Part shown: one piece after another, positions 12,501-24,997 of the stretch
Layout: each line of letters begins with the position of its first letter
Numbering within the stretch: the first letter of the stretch is position 1
Assembly (NCBI RefSeq): GCF_964355755.1
Contig: NC_092679.1
Span: 3,410,001 to 3,474,000 of the forward strand
DNA length: 64,000 nt
Direction of reading: 5' to 3'
From: Antedon mediterranea
Lineage: Eukaryota > Echinodermata > Crinoidea > Comatulida > Antedonidae
Made by a program: the position numbers and the translations under genes
The notes under the pieces: model-generated
What the model saw: only the letters and a program-made list of their open reading frames with translations
Told to the model about the DNA's origin: nothing
Database searches by the model: none

Positions 12501-13518
12501 CATATTCACAATTAATGTGAGGAGTGTGCTAAATGCGTTGGTTTCTGGATCAAAAATCGAAATATTTTTATAGATTCTGTAAGTAAATGCGATGTTATCA
12601 TTGATTGTACGATTTTTAGTTGTATTTTGTGCACAATACCATTACGTAGGGTCTTCCTTGGATTTTACGCACGCGGTCTTCTCTCTGTCAGGTCATGGTC
12701 TTAGCTCTAGAAACACCCATCAGTAAAGGGCGACATTAAAAAAAATTATACAAATTTGTTTTCGGTATTTAGAATATTCTATTTTATTTTAGGTTTGTTT
12801 TAGGTTTGTTTTCGGTAATTAGACTGACCGCTTATTTTAAATACAGCCTGAAATTCAAACATACTCTTTTAGAATTCTTCTCCTAATATCAATATCTTTT
12901 TCGATAGCAGCATCTTCAAAGTGCTGAAGTCGGAATTGATTACGTCTGAGGGCCGTGTTACACTGCGGGCACACTCCAGACTGACGGGAAAACAACAATG
13001 AAACACAGTTTTCACATCTAAAAAATTAATATTATATCATTGGCATATTTATTAATAGGACAAATTATTTTTCATTATTAATATTACTAGGCTAGTTAGG
13101 AAAACAACTGAAACAGGAATAATAATTAATATAATATTAATTTAAAACATTTCTAATTCTATAAATAAGTTGCAGAATTACTAATATAATACTAGGAAGA
13201 CTACTACTTCCTGTGTCCCGGGCCTAGAGTTATACCATTATACTACTAGCATAGCTAGGCCTACTAGATAAGCCCAGTAGGGTCTAGGTCTAGCTAATAA
13301 GCTCACTAAGGCCTGCCTAGTAGGCTAGGCTTGCTAGGCCATAGCCTAGCCTACTTTGTTTGGTAGAGTAGAAACGCACAAGAAGTAGGTAACAAGTGTA
13401 TCTGTACTACTCACAAAGAATGTCCACAGACATTTACCATCAACTTTAATGATGGGTTTAAATATTTTGTAGTTTTGCACCGAGGGCAACCCTTGGTTTG
13501 TTCAATTATATCAACCAT
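9526..13518 (-). CDS. MNAT1: CDK-activating kinase assembly factor MAT1
   Basis: This is the third subunit of the CDK7-cyclin H-MAT1 kinase, which docks on TFIIH in the nucleus for transcription and DNA repair. Eight exons read on the minus strand: 13518-13415, 13017-12865, 11740-11667, 11416-11313, 11126-10986, 10657-10547, 10200-10088, 9673-9526. All phases agree and they encode about 315 residues (animal MAT1 is about 309). Exons 1-2 give a C3HC4 RING finger (C11, C14, C31, H33, C36, C39, C51, C54; [14 protein letters not shown] then CGHSLCENC). A Glu/Lys-rich coiled coil follows, and the C terminus ([20 protein letters not shown]) is the conserved CDK7/cyclin H-binding end. The penultimate exon could begin up to 40 codons earlier in frame; the shorter form fits the family better. 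It is head-to-head with CFAP36. Its introns hold two MITE-A copies and a fold-back transposon. Confidence 0.96.
10747..10888. repeat. MITE-A copy in MNAT1 intron 5
   Basis: Inverted ends ACTATCAAACT and AGTTTGATAGTGTAGACAGA. The body is in the orientation with CCATATATGG followed by TGATGTCATATCACTACC. Confidence 0.8.
11147..11265. repeat. Short MITE-A copy in MNAT1 intron 4
   Basis: CAAACTAGTTTGACAAAAAG to AAAGTTTGATACTGTT, with the GTGATGTGCCCAAATATGG and TGACATCACCATG words. The outermost TIR bases are degraded. Confidence 0.75.
11938..12830. mobile_element. Fold-back element with long inverted repeats
   Basis: An 893-bp element in MNAT1 intron 2 has arms of about 230 bp that are inverted copies. 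The left begins GGTCAGTCTAATTACCGAAA and the right ends TTTCGGTAATTAGACTGACC. Inner arm landmarks are also mirrored (CCAAGGAAGACCCTACG versus CGTAGGGTCTTCCTTGG). It is flanked by a perfect 8-bp direct duplication, CTTATTTT (11930-11937 and 12831-12838), as expected for a cut-and-paste DNA transposon with 8-bp target sites. There is no transposase frame. The middle also has a small hairpin around ATGGAGGTAT. Confidence 0.85.
13224..13357. repeat. CTAGG-rich tract in MNAT1 intron 1
   Basis: Low-complexity sequence made almost only of overlapping CTAG, TAGGCC, GCCTAG and CTAGGCCTA words. Similar tracts occupy the first introns of PPP4R3 and of the small nested gene. Confidence 0.7.
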
Positions 13519-13901
13519 TATGTATAAAAGACCAAAAACAAACAGCAAAAGAAAGATGGTTCATGTCACTTGATTGACGTCTCCTCTAAGCTCACTTTTT
13601 AAAAAGTTATTTTTGCCATGTGTCGTCTGCTGCTCTGCTGCCACCACAGTATACCAGATCAAAACAGACAACTATTACTGCAAAAACAAGGTTGAAAACA
13701 CAGAAAATATGTTAATAAATGATCTTTAATTTAGTTATTAAACTTTTTAACGACTTCTGTAATATTAATATATTATTAACATAAAATAATTTTTAATATT
13801 TTAAAGCGTATTATAATATAATTTAAAGAGTTAGTAGTTGATTGTAGGTCGCTTTTCATTGGTTTATCTGTCTTCAAGCCTTCTTAGTTCCCTAGTAAAC
13901 A
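13519..13901. promoter_or_regulatory. Head-to-head promoter of MNAT1 and CFAP36
   Basis: Only 383 bp separate the two start codons, and the genes diverge, so the interval must hold both 5-prime UTRs and core promoters. No canonical TATA box is positioned convincingly. Close divergent pairs of this kind usually share one nucleosome-free promoter; co-regulation is inferred. Confidence 0.65.
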
Positions 13902-16900
13902 ATGGCGTCAGAAGATTGGATTTCAGATACTATTGTAGGATTCCTGCATAGTCCAGTATGGACGGTTCCTATTATGACATTTATAGAAGAAAATTGTATT
14001 GGTATGTTTTAGTAAATAACTATGTATTTATATTGGTGTTAAATGTCTTTAAAATGGTATTAATGAAGAGTTGAATTTCGCAGGCTATCCCCGTCACGTC
14101 GTCGTCGTGTTGTTTGTTTGTGATGATAGGTTAAATCCATATATCGCCCTCTGTCTGCTCTCTGGTGAACCTTGTTGTAGGGTAGGCCTAGCTTACATTA
14201 TTATATTCCCGAAATTAACCAAACCGATTTGCTAATAAAAACCAATTTTGAAGAAAAAATAGCTAAAGGTCCTGATTGGGCATTATGATTATTTAATTAT
14301 AACTGTGAATGTATTAGTTAGTGTTAATTTTCATACAGTACTCAATCAACAAATAAATTGAAATTCATTTCATTATTATTATTTATAGTTTATTACACTG
14401 CACAGTAGCCCTAGGTCCTATTAATTATAACGCCGTTGCTAAAGATAATTACCGTACCTTTAGTTTTTAAAAGTATGGATACGGTACCGTATCTTTAGCC
14501 ATAATGTAATCATAAATACTTACTAATTATTGTTTTCAGTGTTTGATACATCTGAAGAGAACAAATTTGAATATACTGCAATACACAACAGATACAAACA
14601 ATTGGTAAATTTTTATTTCATATTTTATACTACTGTGTATATATAAATCCAAAGGCAAATTACTGAAAAAAATGACAATGCTGTGGGTATCAGTGGCTGG
14701 ATCTCAATGGAGATACAAAATAAAAGCGAAAAGCTAAATCAAAACGAGAAGAAAAACAGCCAGAAAAGTTAGCAGAGCTTTTGGGCAACACTAGCCCTCC
14801 ATCAGTGCAAGTGTATATATAAATATTCATAATAAATGTTACTGTAGCAAAAAATATTATATGGTGGAAATGTTGTGAGTGCGCCTTGTATATTTAAGAT
14901 TCCTTCTTTTTAAAATAATTTCTGTTAAAATAATTTCTGTTATGTCTTAGGTGGAATATCTTTTGGAAAGTTTCATTGAAGATCTTCAGATCGACGCAAC
15001 AGCATTTGTGAAGGCATGCCAGTCCACCGATCCTGAGGCATCAGAAACCACTGTGGTATTTTATAATATTAGCACGATTATTGATAAAACAATTTTGCAA
15101 ATTCAACAATGTTTACTTTGTTGCAATAAATGGATTTGATTGATTTATATTAGCACTGTTGCCACAGATTGACATCTTCATCAGTACTTCTATGAATGGA
15201 TGATTAGTTGGGAACATGATCGCTAGTTGGTCATACCCAGTACCGTTTTTATCGTATGATTAATCGGGAAACCACCTTGCGATATATATTGACATACATT
15301 TTAAGCTGGGACTTCTGTCTTACGAGCTACAGAGCCTCATTGTCTCTTTAGAAGCCCTAGACATTTTTTGTCAACCAAATAAATGAAATGAAATTTTAGG
15401 ACTTCTTCTGGTGCTTTAATTACATTCATCTTCTAATTAATAAGTCCTCTGGTGCTCTAATGAAATTGACACCTCAATTATAATTAAATAACTATGAATT
15501 TTTTGTATTTAGATTTTATTTGAGCAAGTAATGGCTGCAGATAACTTCCTTATATTCAAGACGATGATGGTGCAGAGAAATATTGAGTTAGAACTGCAGG
15601 CGCTTAGGATGATCCAGAAACGAAATGGTGTCATGCCTTCTGCCATGCGCCCTAGTAGACCGACAGATTGTGAACAGGCTTATGTAGATGATGAAGAGAT
15701 TTTGCAGAAAGTTATGAAGTAGGTTAAACAAATAAACATTTTGTAGGTTAAACAGTGAAAGAATTTTCAGATGAACAGGACTGCTTTCATTCTAATTTAA
15801 CTATGGATAATGGACTTGTAATGACAAATGACGCAACTCTAGGTGCGTCATTTGTCCTATGTGCGTCATACCTTATGAATACCATGATGCACCCCTGTAT
15901 CAAAAAAGTGACTTGCCTTTAGGTGACCATGATGCACCCATCGTGACCATGTTCAATATATGGTGGTGGTAAAGTGACGGATATTGACACACAATTGCTC
16001 ATTAATGTGATGTACCATTTAGGTTTTTTTACGCACCCATGCCTCAATACCTATTTGTAAATGACGCAACCATGACACACCTCTCCCGGTGGTCATATAG
16101 AGGGTCATACAATTGACAAGTGCATAACCAATGGTTAATATGATGCTTGTCTGATGCCAGAAAGTCTTAGATATAACATGGTTTCTATGCTCTATGTACA
16201 GCATTTTGTATGTGTGATGGTTATAATTGCTAATCTCAAATCCTAACAAAAAAGTTAAAATTAAATGTTTGTAGGCAGTCAGAAGCTGAGTATAAAAGGC
16301 AGCAAGCAGAGAAAACTGTCGATCAGAATCTCGACAAGGTCTTAGCAACAAGTAAAGAAGAGGCGGAACGATTGGAGAGAGAGAAAAAAAAAGAGGAGGA
16401 TATGATGAAAAAGGTGAGTTACTATTTGATATTACTACAACCAGTTGTTTTATTATATTATATTTTTATAATAGTAAATATATATTTGGTTGATTATTCC
16501 TAATGTATTTTGTTTTGTTTTCACTGTTTTTGTTATTTTATACCAGTTCCTGCACGAAGGTAATAACTATACTATTTCTTATTTTCAGCAGATTTTTTTT
16601 TTATTTTTTTATATGAATCCTAGTTTTGTAATAAGCTCTGTCGACATTATCAAACTAGTTTGACAAAAAAGGTGTGATGTGCCTAATTATGGTAGTGATA
16701 TGACATCATCATGTCCATATATGGGCACATCACATTTTTTGCCACATAAAGTTTGATAGTGTAGACAGAGCTTAACTTGTTTTAAAGCTCAGGTACAGGC
16801 ATGAATTTTAAATATAATATTTGGTTAATTGTACATAAATCAAATATTTGTAACAGAAATCGAGACGAAAAAACATGAATTTCCCTTAATATGGTCAAAT

Positions 16901-19900
16901 ACAAAATTTTGGCAAAATTTTCCATAAAAACCAGAAAGACTTTTTTTCAGTAGTTAGGTAGTTAACCTAATGTAATAACATGTCTGATGACTCCCTAGAC
17001 GGTGAAAAAATATGGTGGATATACAGTGGATAATTTTTGCCATAGCATGAAAATAAAAATCTGAAGTTGAATAAAAATATCAGAAATGTAATATTCAAGT
17101 TACATTACCTATATTTAGTCATCTGATAACATTTTTTACCACACCGTTTATTTTTCATAGCTTTTTAAAATGCCTCTCTATTTAAAAAATTTGTGTACAA
17201 AAGAATAGAGATTTTACTGTGTAATTTGAACTATCCCCCCACTGATAAGAAAATGCTTATTTTCAACAAGCTCGTGTAACACAAATAAAATCCCAAAAAA
17301 TTATGAAGCATAGGGGAAACTATAGATCGATAATTATTGGAATGTATGATCAATAGATATTTTTTGCCCGCACCTGGCCTTTAATATCCTATTAGCTGTT
17401 GATTGAAGTGGTTTTATTTCTATGTTGGTATTTTAAACTATCGGTTCTATATAGTCAGGAGTAATATACATTATTTTATATTCAAACCTTGTTTGTAAGG
17501 TAATAGAGAACAGTATAGAGGAACATACCAAGCAAAAATCAATTGAACAAATGGATACAGAAAATTTAGAAAAGGTATTCAGCATAGCATGCAATATTAA
17601 AATGCATGAGATTGGCTAACTGTACTATAATCAAACATAAGCTAGCATTTCTACTAGCTTTCTGCTGTGGTTTTCCTACCTTCCTAAACCTGAGTATTTG
17701 GTAAATGGTGGCTTTACCTACCAAATGAAAAATAAATTTTCTTATAACATGATAATTTTGAGCTAATAATTTGCTACTATAGATATAATAGTTTGCTGAT
17801 GCGAAATTAATCACTCTTTTTTATTTATTCTTTCATATCATCGAATTAATATTAGAAATTCTATTGCTATTTTTCTTATTTTTATATTATGTATGAACAA
17901 AGAACTAGATGGGCACTCAGAGAGCGCAAACCTCTGTCTATGAATATGAAAATTGAATGACGTGTTCCTGTACAGCTATGAAACCATCCTTTAAAATCTT
18001 ATGAAAATCGAGCAATAACTTTTTTGAGTAATCCTGCTAACTAACAAATAGAAACAAATAAGCTCACAAGTGATTGACAGCATTTAACCTCGCGTCATTC
18101 TAGCGGAGCTAATAACATCACATTTATTGAATTTTAATTAACAGTGATTAAAATCACTGTAGCCTGTAAAGCCCTGTCTACGTTATCAAACTAGTTTGAC
18201 CAAAAAAAAGTGTGATGTGCTCAAATATGGTAGTGATATGACATCATCATGTCCATATATGGGCACATTTTTTTTGTCACATAAAGTGTAATAGTGTAGA
18301 CAATGCTTTAGAATTTTTGCTATTACTCCATGCCAAAATTTGAAGAGACTTCAACTTTCATGGATACACATTGTTGGTTTTTGTCTACTATAGGTTCTTA
18401 AGATGTCTATCAGTGAACAGGAGATGATGATGGCAAAGACAACAGCAGCTCAGCAGACCTCTTTAAAAGACATTCCAGGTATCTCAACAAGTGAAAAGGT
18501 ATCCACTATTTAAAAAATCCTTGACAGAATCCCTATCCATGTCATCTCCTATGTATCACCTATGCACATTTTTCCAGGGGTGGTAATGCCATATAAACTG
18601 TTTTCATTGTGTAGTAAAAAGGGTATCTATAACAATAAACAAAAGCAAAACAATATACTATGTGTTGCTTATGTTTATGCTAACTTGTGTCATATTATTA
18701 ATTTCGCCAATTCAAATACAGTACAAAGTAAGACATAAAACAGCACAAAAGTAAATAAATGAGACAGGATCACCTAAAAGTTATAAATAAAAATAACCGT
18801 CGAGAGGCTCTCCACATAGAAATGCTTGTATAAAATGAATTACTTAAACAAAAAACGTGAACAACTTTGGGAAATTAACAAAATATTCATGCAGGACCTA
18901 TTACTAAATACTTATTGTTATTATCCGAACTACAGAAATCCAGTACTGAATTAAAGACAGGCAAATCAAGCTCAGGAATAAAACCAGAAGCAAGTTCTTC
19001 TAAGAGTTCACCAAGACAGCAGGTTGCACCAGGATCCAGTAAATCATCCGCATCTAGTAAATTGCCCACAACTAGCAAATCACCACCACCACTGTCAAGC
19101 AAATCAGCCCCTAGTAAAGTACAGAGTGGAAGCGATGCTGCTGCAAGTTGGTTGGACAGTGCTAGGGCTGAGGCAGCCAGTGAATCTACTAGGCCTGTGC
19201 ATACAGTAAGTTTCTATGCATGTTAAATGAAGGATTAGGCATAGTCAACTGTGCTGATTTGTAATCCTACTGTAATACACTTTCAAGTACATACGCGAAC
19301 CCCGAGTAATCTCGGAAGGAAAGTGTATTTCATGCTATTTGATTACTATGATTGGTCAGTTTGATACCAGGGCAATACATGCACGCTCAGTAAGAACTCG
19401 GAATATCTCAGAACAAAAACAGGCCTCTCATCAGTGTGTTTTTCTCCAGAGATTTCACAGGGGACCCGATTACTATGATTGGTCAATTTAATACCAGGGC
19501 AATACATGCACGCTCAGTAAGAACTCGGAATATCTCAGAACAAAAACAGGCCTCTCATCAGTGTGTTTTTCTCCAGAGATTTCACAGAGGACTTCTGGGG
19601 TTTTCCACAAAATTGTATTCACACTATGCAAACCTGGTTACAACTTGTTACATTATGCAGATGTGAAAAGGGTATAATTCACTGCATCTCTGTAATGTAA
19701 AATCGTTTGATTGATTTTAACAGTATAGCTCACAAGCATCTGATGCAGCAGAGTTGAAAAAACGAGAAGCCTACCTAAAGCAGCAACGTGACCAGCTAAT
19801 GGAGATGAAGAAGAAAGAACGTGAGAAATCGTTAAACAACTTCTCAAAGAAAGAACAGTCAAAAGCTAGGCCACAATCTTCCAGGGCTGCAAAGAATGCC

Positions 19901-20252
19901 ACAGCAGGTAAATGCATGTTATTAAACTTATCCTAGATAGTCTAAAGCTCTGTCTACACTATCAATTGTATGTGACAAAAAAATGTGATGTGCCCATATA
20001 TGGACATGATGATGTCATATCACTACTATTTTTGTCACATAAAGTTTGATAGTGTGGACAAGGCTGAGGCGGATTGACACCTCACATCCACCTATAGTAT
20101 GGTATTGTATTATAGTAAAGTACTAAACACTAAACAAACTATTTTTAGGTGACGTTAAAGTGAAAAGTGGTAACCAAGAATCCGAAGATAAGAAACTGAA
20201 GATGAGAATGGCGTTAGCAGAGCGTCTTAAACAGGAGGTCATTCAGAAATAG
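13902..20252 (+). CDS. CFAP36: Cilia- and flagella-associated protein 36
   Basis: CFAP36 (CCDC104) carries an N-terminal ARL2/ARL3-binding BART-like domain and works in the ciliary compartment. Ten exons: 13902-14001, 14540-14604, 14951-15055, 15513-15718, 16275-16413, 17500-17574, 18394-18498, 18936-19205, 19724-19907, 20149-20252. All junctions keep frame and give about 450 residues (vertebrate form about 340). The BART-like domain covers roughly residues 5-130 (FLHSPVWTVPIMTFIEENC; LIFKTMMVQRNIELELQALR). Then come a charged coiled coil, a long Ser/Pro/Lys-rich insert (exon 8, 90 codons), and the conserved C-terminal helices (ELKKREAYLKQQRDQLMEMK; MALAERLKQEVIQK). The extra length is mainly exons 6-8. 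The start matches the family N terminus, with EDW-type acidic/aromatic residues. Confidence 0.95.
15800..15870. repeat. Perfect small hairpin in CFAP36 intron 4
   Basis: GACAAATGACGCA is followed, after a 9-base loop, by its reverse complement TGCGTCATTTGTC. Diverged copies of ATGACGCA and GCGTCAT continue to about 16090, suggesting a decayed inverted-repeat element. Confidence 0.5.
16633..16773. repeat. MITE-A copy in CFAP36 intron 5
   Basis: A near-full copy from AAGCTCTGTCGACATTATCA to GATAGTGTAGACAGAGCTTA. It contains TGACATCATCATG and CCATATATGG. Confidence 0.88.
18171..18310. repeat. MITE-A copy in CFAP36 intron 6
   Basis: From GCCCTGTCTACGTTATCAAA to ATAGTGTAGACAATGC, with CCATATATGG and TGACATCATCATG inside. 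Confidence 0.85.
19341..19594. repeat. 127-bp tandem duplication in CFAP36 intron 8
   Basis: Two head-to-tail units (19341-19467, 19468-19594) differ at only a few positions. Both contain GATTACTATGATTGGTCA, CAGGGCAATACATGCACGCT and CTCTCATCAGTGTGTTTTTC, so the event is recent. Confidence 0.9.
19945..20065. repeat. MITE-A copy in CFAP36 intron 9
   Basis: Starts AAAGCTCTGTCTACACTATC and ends AAGTTTGATAGTGTGGACAA. CCATATATGG and TGATGTCATATCACTAC lie between; it is shortened in the middle. Confidence 0.85.
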
Positions 20253-21196
20253 CTGCAAAGAAGTTGTCGGGAAGTTGCAAATATCACTCGCTCTACTTAA
20301 TGATAATAATCTTTGAAACTACTTATATTTCATGGCAATTATATTGTATGTGTGAAAGTCAGAGAGTTTTGTTGGTACAAATGACACATTGGTACATGAA
20401 CTAGCCTGTAAATGATTTAAAAATAATAATATAATTTGATTGGTTATCTTTCTAAATCGACAGTAACATTAAAATAATGTTTATTTTAACAATTTAGTTT
20501 AGTTCCTTTATATGCAATGTTTAACTATAGTCAACAAATATTAAAAATTATGAAAATATTTTGAAAATATTAACTATTTTATTTAATAAAAACATGGACT
20601 TTATAGATGTATTTTATCAGATACTGTCTGATGTCACTAAGTATTATATTAAAATACTGTACATGAGGTTTTATATTTAAAATATTTATTGATATTTTTT
20701 AATTAATTATTTATTAATGAGTGAATAATGCGATATGTTTATGAAATACCTTGAATTCGTAGTTGTAACTATTTGTTGTAGATGTATAATTTTAAAAAAT
20801 ATATTTGTAGTTATTGTATGCAAAGTGTATGTACTTTCCATTTCCTAGAGGGATTTTTGGGCAAGTACGACGACCGATACCTACTGTATCCCCACTCAAG
20901 AAAATGAAATGTTTTTACAACAATATTTTGTCCTAAAATCTTTCCAAAAATGTACGCTTAATCACCATGATTAAATAGAAATTATGATTATTGTTTGAAA
21001 ATTGGTATTGTGTAAAACCTAGTGCTTATGTTGTCATTATAGTTGTACTGAATAAATATTAAAAGCAAAAGAGTCACTAGTTTGCTTTGAAAGAAGATAA
21101 CACTAGGTTGGTTGTTGTGTTTAAACCAGGGGGTTTGCACTTGAGGGGCACACTCCCTTTTTACAGCTAAAATGAAATTATAAACTACTTTTTTGA

Positions 21197-21330
21197 TCAA
21201 GGCAATCTAACAACAGGACACTGAGCTAGCATTGCCAAGATAGGAACTAGTAACAGTCCTTTGATCTTATGTCTGGCTGCAACAAATACCAAAAGTACTG
21301 TACTATGTACGTATTCTCCACAGCGTGGAG
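21197..21330. repeat. Repeat C, partial copy
   Basis: GGCAATCTAACAACAGGACA, TTGCCAAGATAGGAACT and AACAGTCCTTTGATCTTATG are shared with the fuller copies at 25188-25425 and 45791-46176. The right inverted end is missing. Confidence 0.75.
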
Positions 21331-23412
21331 ACAATACAATTCTAAACATTTTGTTCGTTCAACGAAAACACAAAAATCAAGTGTAAATTTCACGTTCAAA
21401 AATTTAATTGGTTGTTCAATTGACTTGTTTGACATGGTTTGAACTATGACATTTAAATTACAAAATTATCGGTTGGGGTGTGTGCTCTGCTTTCACGTTG
21501 GTTGTCCACCTTGTACAACAATTCATCAAAAAAACACATACACATACAAATATCCTAAGAAATTACATATAAAATGAGGCAATTATTATCAAGCTTGCAA
21601 CTCAAAAATAGACTAAAACAATCTACGGTTCCGTCGTTGATTTTACGAGCATTAGATGCATTCGCGGATACAGTGATTACGCATAGAATTGTATGTGTCC
21701 CTGTAAAATCAGTTTTCAGTCTCCGCAGGATGTAAAATTGATTTAAATAATCTTAATAACAATTCTTAATAACATTCAGTTACTATGAATTACATAATCA
21801 ACAAATATTCATCGCAGTTGCTATACATAATGGACATAATGGGTATATTCACTAAATAGTTTAAATTAAAACGTCTTTCCCCCACCCCACCTCACCCCAC
21901 CCCCATTCATTCATTGCATCTAAAAATAAACAACTTAAAAAATTAAAACACTTTGATAGAGAAACCAGGAGTTATTTAAAGTTGTCCTGGTATGCTCCAG
22001 TGGCTTGTATTTTTTTCACATAACCACTAAATATTTACAGACAGACTAGGACAAAAATCCCTGCACATTTTTTTTGTAATGTTCATTCTTTTAAACAGTG
22101 TTACAAAATTTAGAATTCCATACAATTTTGTTATTAGTACTCTTATAATTAATATTTAGTGTAAATGGGCGTTTTGGCAAACAGAATGTAGTGAAAATAG
22201 TGGTAGTCCTGTAAAAAATATGTTTGAGATAGAGCATTAATTGCGTGTAGAATCATAATTGTTGTGTTAAAAGTGTGTACATTTATGGAACAAAATATCA
22301 CTTCTAAAGTAACTGGCAGAGTTAACTTTATCAGTAATTTCGAGTACCACTTGGAAAGTAATCCAGTCGCGTACGTTTAAAAGAGTGTGCTTAAAGATAA
22401 TAAGGCGAGAACCAAGAGAACGGGAATTTCAAATTAACCCTAAAAGCAAACAAAATGTGGTGTTTAGATAATATGCTATCAAAGTCTTTGGTCAGACTAG
22501 CAAGCACACATGGTTTTTTTTAAAAATCCAGTAAAAATATGATTTTTTAGATTTGCATTATGCCAGAAAACAATGAGATCATATTACTCGGTTTTAGTTA
22601 TTCTGAGTAAATAAATATCAATGTTTTAAAAATGTGATATGACCTATGACCTTTAAATTTACTATAAATGTCAGTTAATATAATTGCAATGAGAAGAAAA
22701 CACTTGTGAAAAACTAGATTGTTCAAAAGGATTAAATGTCATATTGGGTGTGTGTGTCTCAATGTGTGGCAATGATAATTGAGCGTAAAAAAGGTACAGT
22801 TAAGTTACAGTGAAACATGTTTCAAAATTACATATCAATATTAAAGTAGTGATGTTTTGTTTTACTGTAGGTAGTTACAATTTTATGTTATGTCAAGTAG
22901 TCTCCTAAAACACCCGATTCTCTGTACTGTATCTGGCATAATTTATTCAGTATATTATAGGCAAATTTCATTGTCACATGTGACGCCGTGTTATTTTAAG
23001 GTTAGGCTTATGGCCTATGATACAGGTGTCATATATTACAGAATTTCCTGAATGACACTGAACAAGTTATATGTACAGTAACGCGAATCGGCTACCTAAA
23101 TTGGTAAGGAATCTACAACCCAAGACTACCTTCTAAAATGTACACATAAAACACAGATTATAATTATATGGCAGCATTGGTTTATCACATAAAACAAAAT
23201 ATATAACAAAAAGCTTAACACTTGCACAATATTTTTTTAAAAAAACCACTAATATATAAATAATATACACATCTACCTCAACACAGTCAAGTAGAACAAT
23301 AATTCAATTAAAGAAATCATGATTGGAGTTATGTAGCTGATACTCTGTACCTCATTTTGTTAGTATGCAGTGTTTAGTCTATTTGAACATCAACTAAATT
23401 AATTACTGCAGT

Positions 23413-23580
23413 AAAGCCTTGTCTACACTATCAAATTTAACTCTATGTGTCAAAAACCTGTGATGTGCCCATATGGGCATGATTATATCATACCACTACC
23501 ATATTTGAGTATATCATTACCATATTTGGGCACATCACACTATTTTTGTCAAACTTTTTCGATAGTGTAGACAGAGCTTA
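23413..23580. repeat. MITE-A copy
   Basis: Ends AAGCCTTGTCTACACTATCA and GATAGTGTAGACAGAGCTTA. The body is inverted relative to the 16633 copy, with CATATTTGGGCACATCACAC. Confidence 0.85.
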
Positions 23581-24997
23581 AAGCAACACAGTAGATAATA
23601 TTACTGTAAAATGAAAATTTTGACAATTCATTTGCAGAAGGCTAGACATTACTTGGTGGTCCATTCTGTATGTGTTGTAGTATATCAAATAAAAATAGCC
23701 TCTAATTTCATTGAATTCGGAATATTATACAAAATTTATCAATATTACCCATTCTGTATCGGCCAGAATTTACACACACCGAGTGCACACCCTACAAAAT
23801 GAAGGTGTTGAAGCCCCGAGTGCGTGCGTAAAAACTCTGGTGTTTTTCGTGCAATGTAAAAGGTGTGTTGTATCAGCCATATCATTAAAAAAAAACATTA
23901 AAAAAGATCGTCGCTCAGCTGTTTTACACTTGGATTGAAAAAAACACTAGATAATTATTTCCCCAATAAGAAATGCTTACAAGTAGTACAGTTGGATTTG
24001 TAACGGAATAAACAGGATTGCCATAGTAACTACTCCTAAGATATACAGGTTATCAAAAATAATGTCGACAGTGTCAACATAAATTAACAACCCATCAAGT
24101 ATCTGAAGAAATGATTAGATAAAATTAGTTTAATTGATATATCATCACTAATTGCACTGCCCATGTAAGAAACGGGAATATCATGGCAGGTGAATGAATA
24201 TAGTACAACACATGTCACATAGCAAGAGTGTTTTGGTTTGATCAGAAAATCTTGTGTCTGGTCAAGTTTGGGCTTAAATTATTGAATAATTTTTTTTAAA
24301 CAAGAAATAATCAACATTTACAGATATCTTAAATGACGACCTGGCTACTAAAAAAATAATTTACAATGTGATTTTAGATTATGCAAATCAGGAATCAATA
24401 AATAATGAATATTCATCAACTGATCATGAATATTATTAACCAAAGAAAAGATGAATATATCAGCTTCCTTCGATTTCAACATTGGTGTAGATAATATAAA
24501 TCCCGATATTTCACATTGCAAGACCAGCTTTCTGCTTTGCACTCCGCAACACTACACACTCTTCCTGTTTATACATTCTATGATAAAATAATATTCCTTC
24601 TGAACAAAACCAATTGGTGATTTTGATTCGACACATTTTTCCGGTACTTTTGTTTTTGTGAAATCAATGCCAGATGGAATTTCGGAATGTTTGCAGTATT
24701 ATGCACGCCTCTAACTTCTACGCTTCAATGAACACCGGTCGCTTTCATCATGATTTAAGAGGGTGTGTAGTTTCGCCCCCTTCAGCTAACAATCTTCTTC
24801 ACCGGCGTACAACCGGTTTGTGAAGTCCAGTGTATACTGTGGAAGGTCCACAAACAGGTCCATGATCATCATATTTTCCTGATGATAGATGGTGAACACT
24901 CACACAAGAATGACAACATATGTTCATGTTTACACGACCTCAAATGACCTTTTGAATAATTTTGAGCCGTCATTACAAGTTCAATAACTGTAATGTT

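Larger units (their letters stand above)
20253..24997. other. Convergent 3-prime region between CFAP36 and PPP4R3
   Basis: Contains the A+T-rich 3-prime UTR of CFAP36 (an AATAAA near 20584 is one possible cleavage signal) and, on the other strand, that of PPP4R3. Apart from repeat C (21197-21330) and one MITE-A copy (23413-23580), I see no exon or RNA gene. A short pyrimidine run at 21880-21905 is low complexity. Confidence 0.55.
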
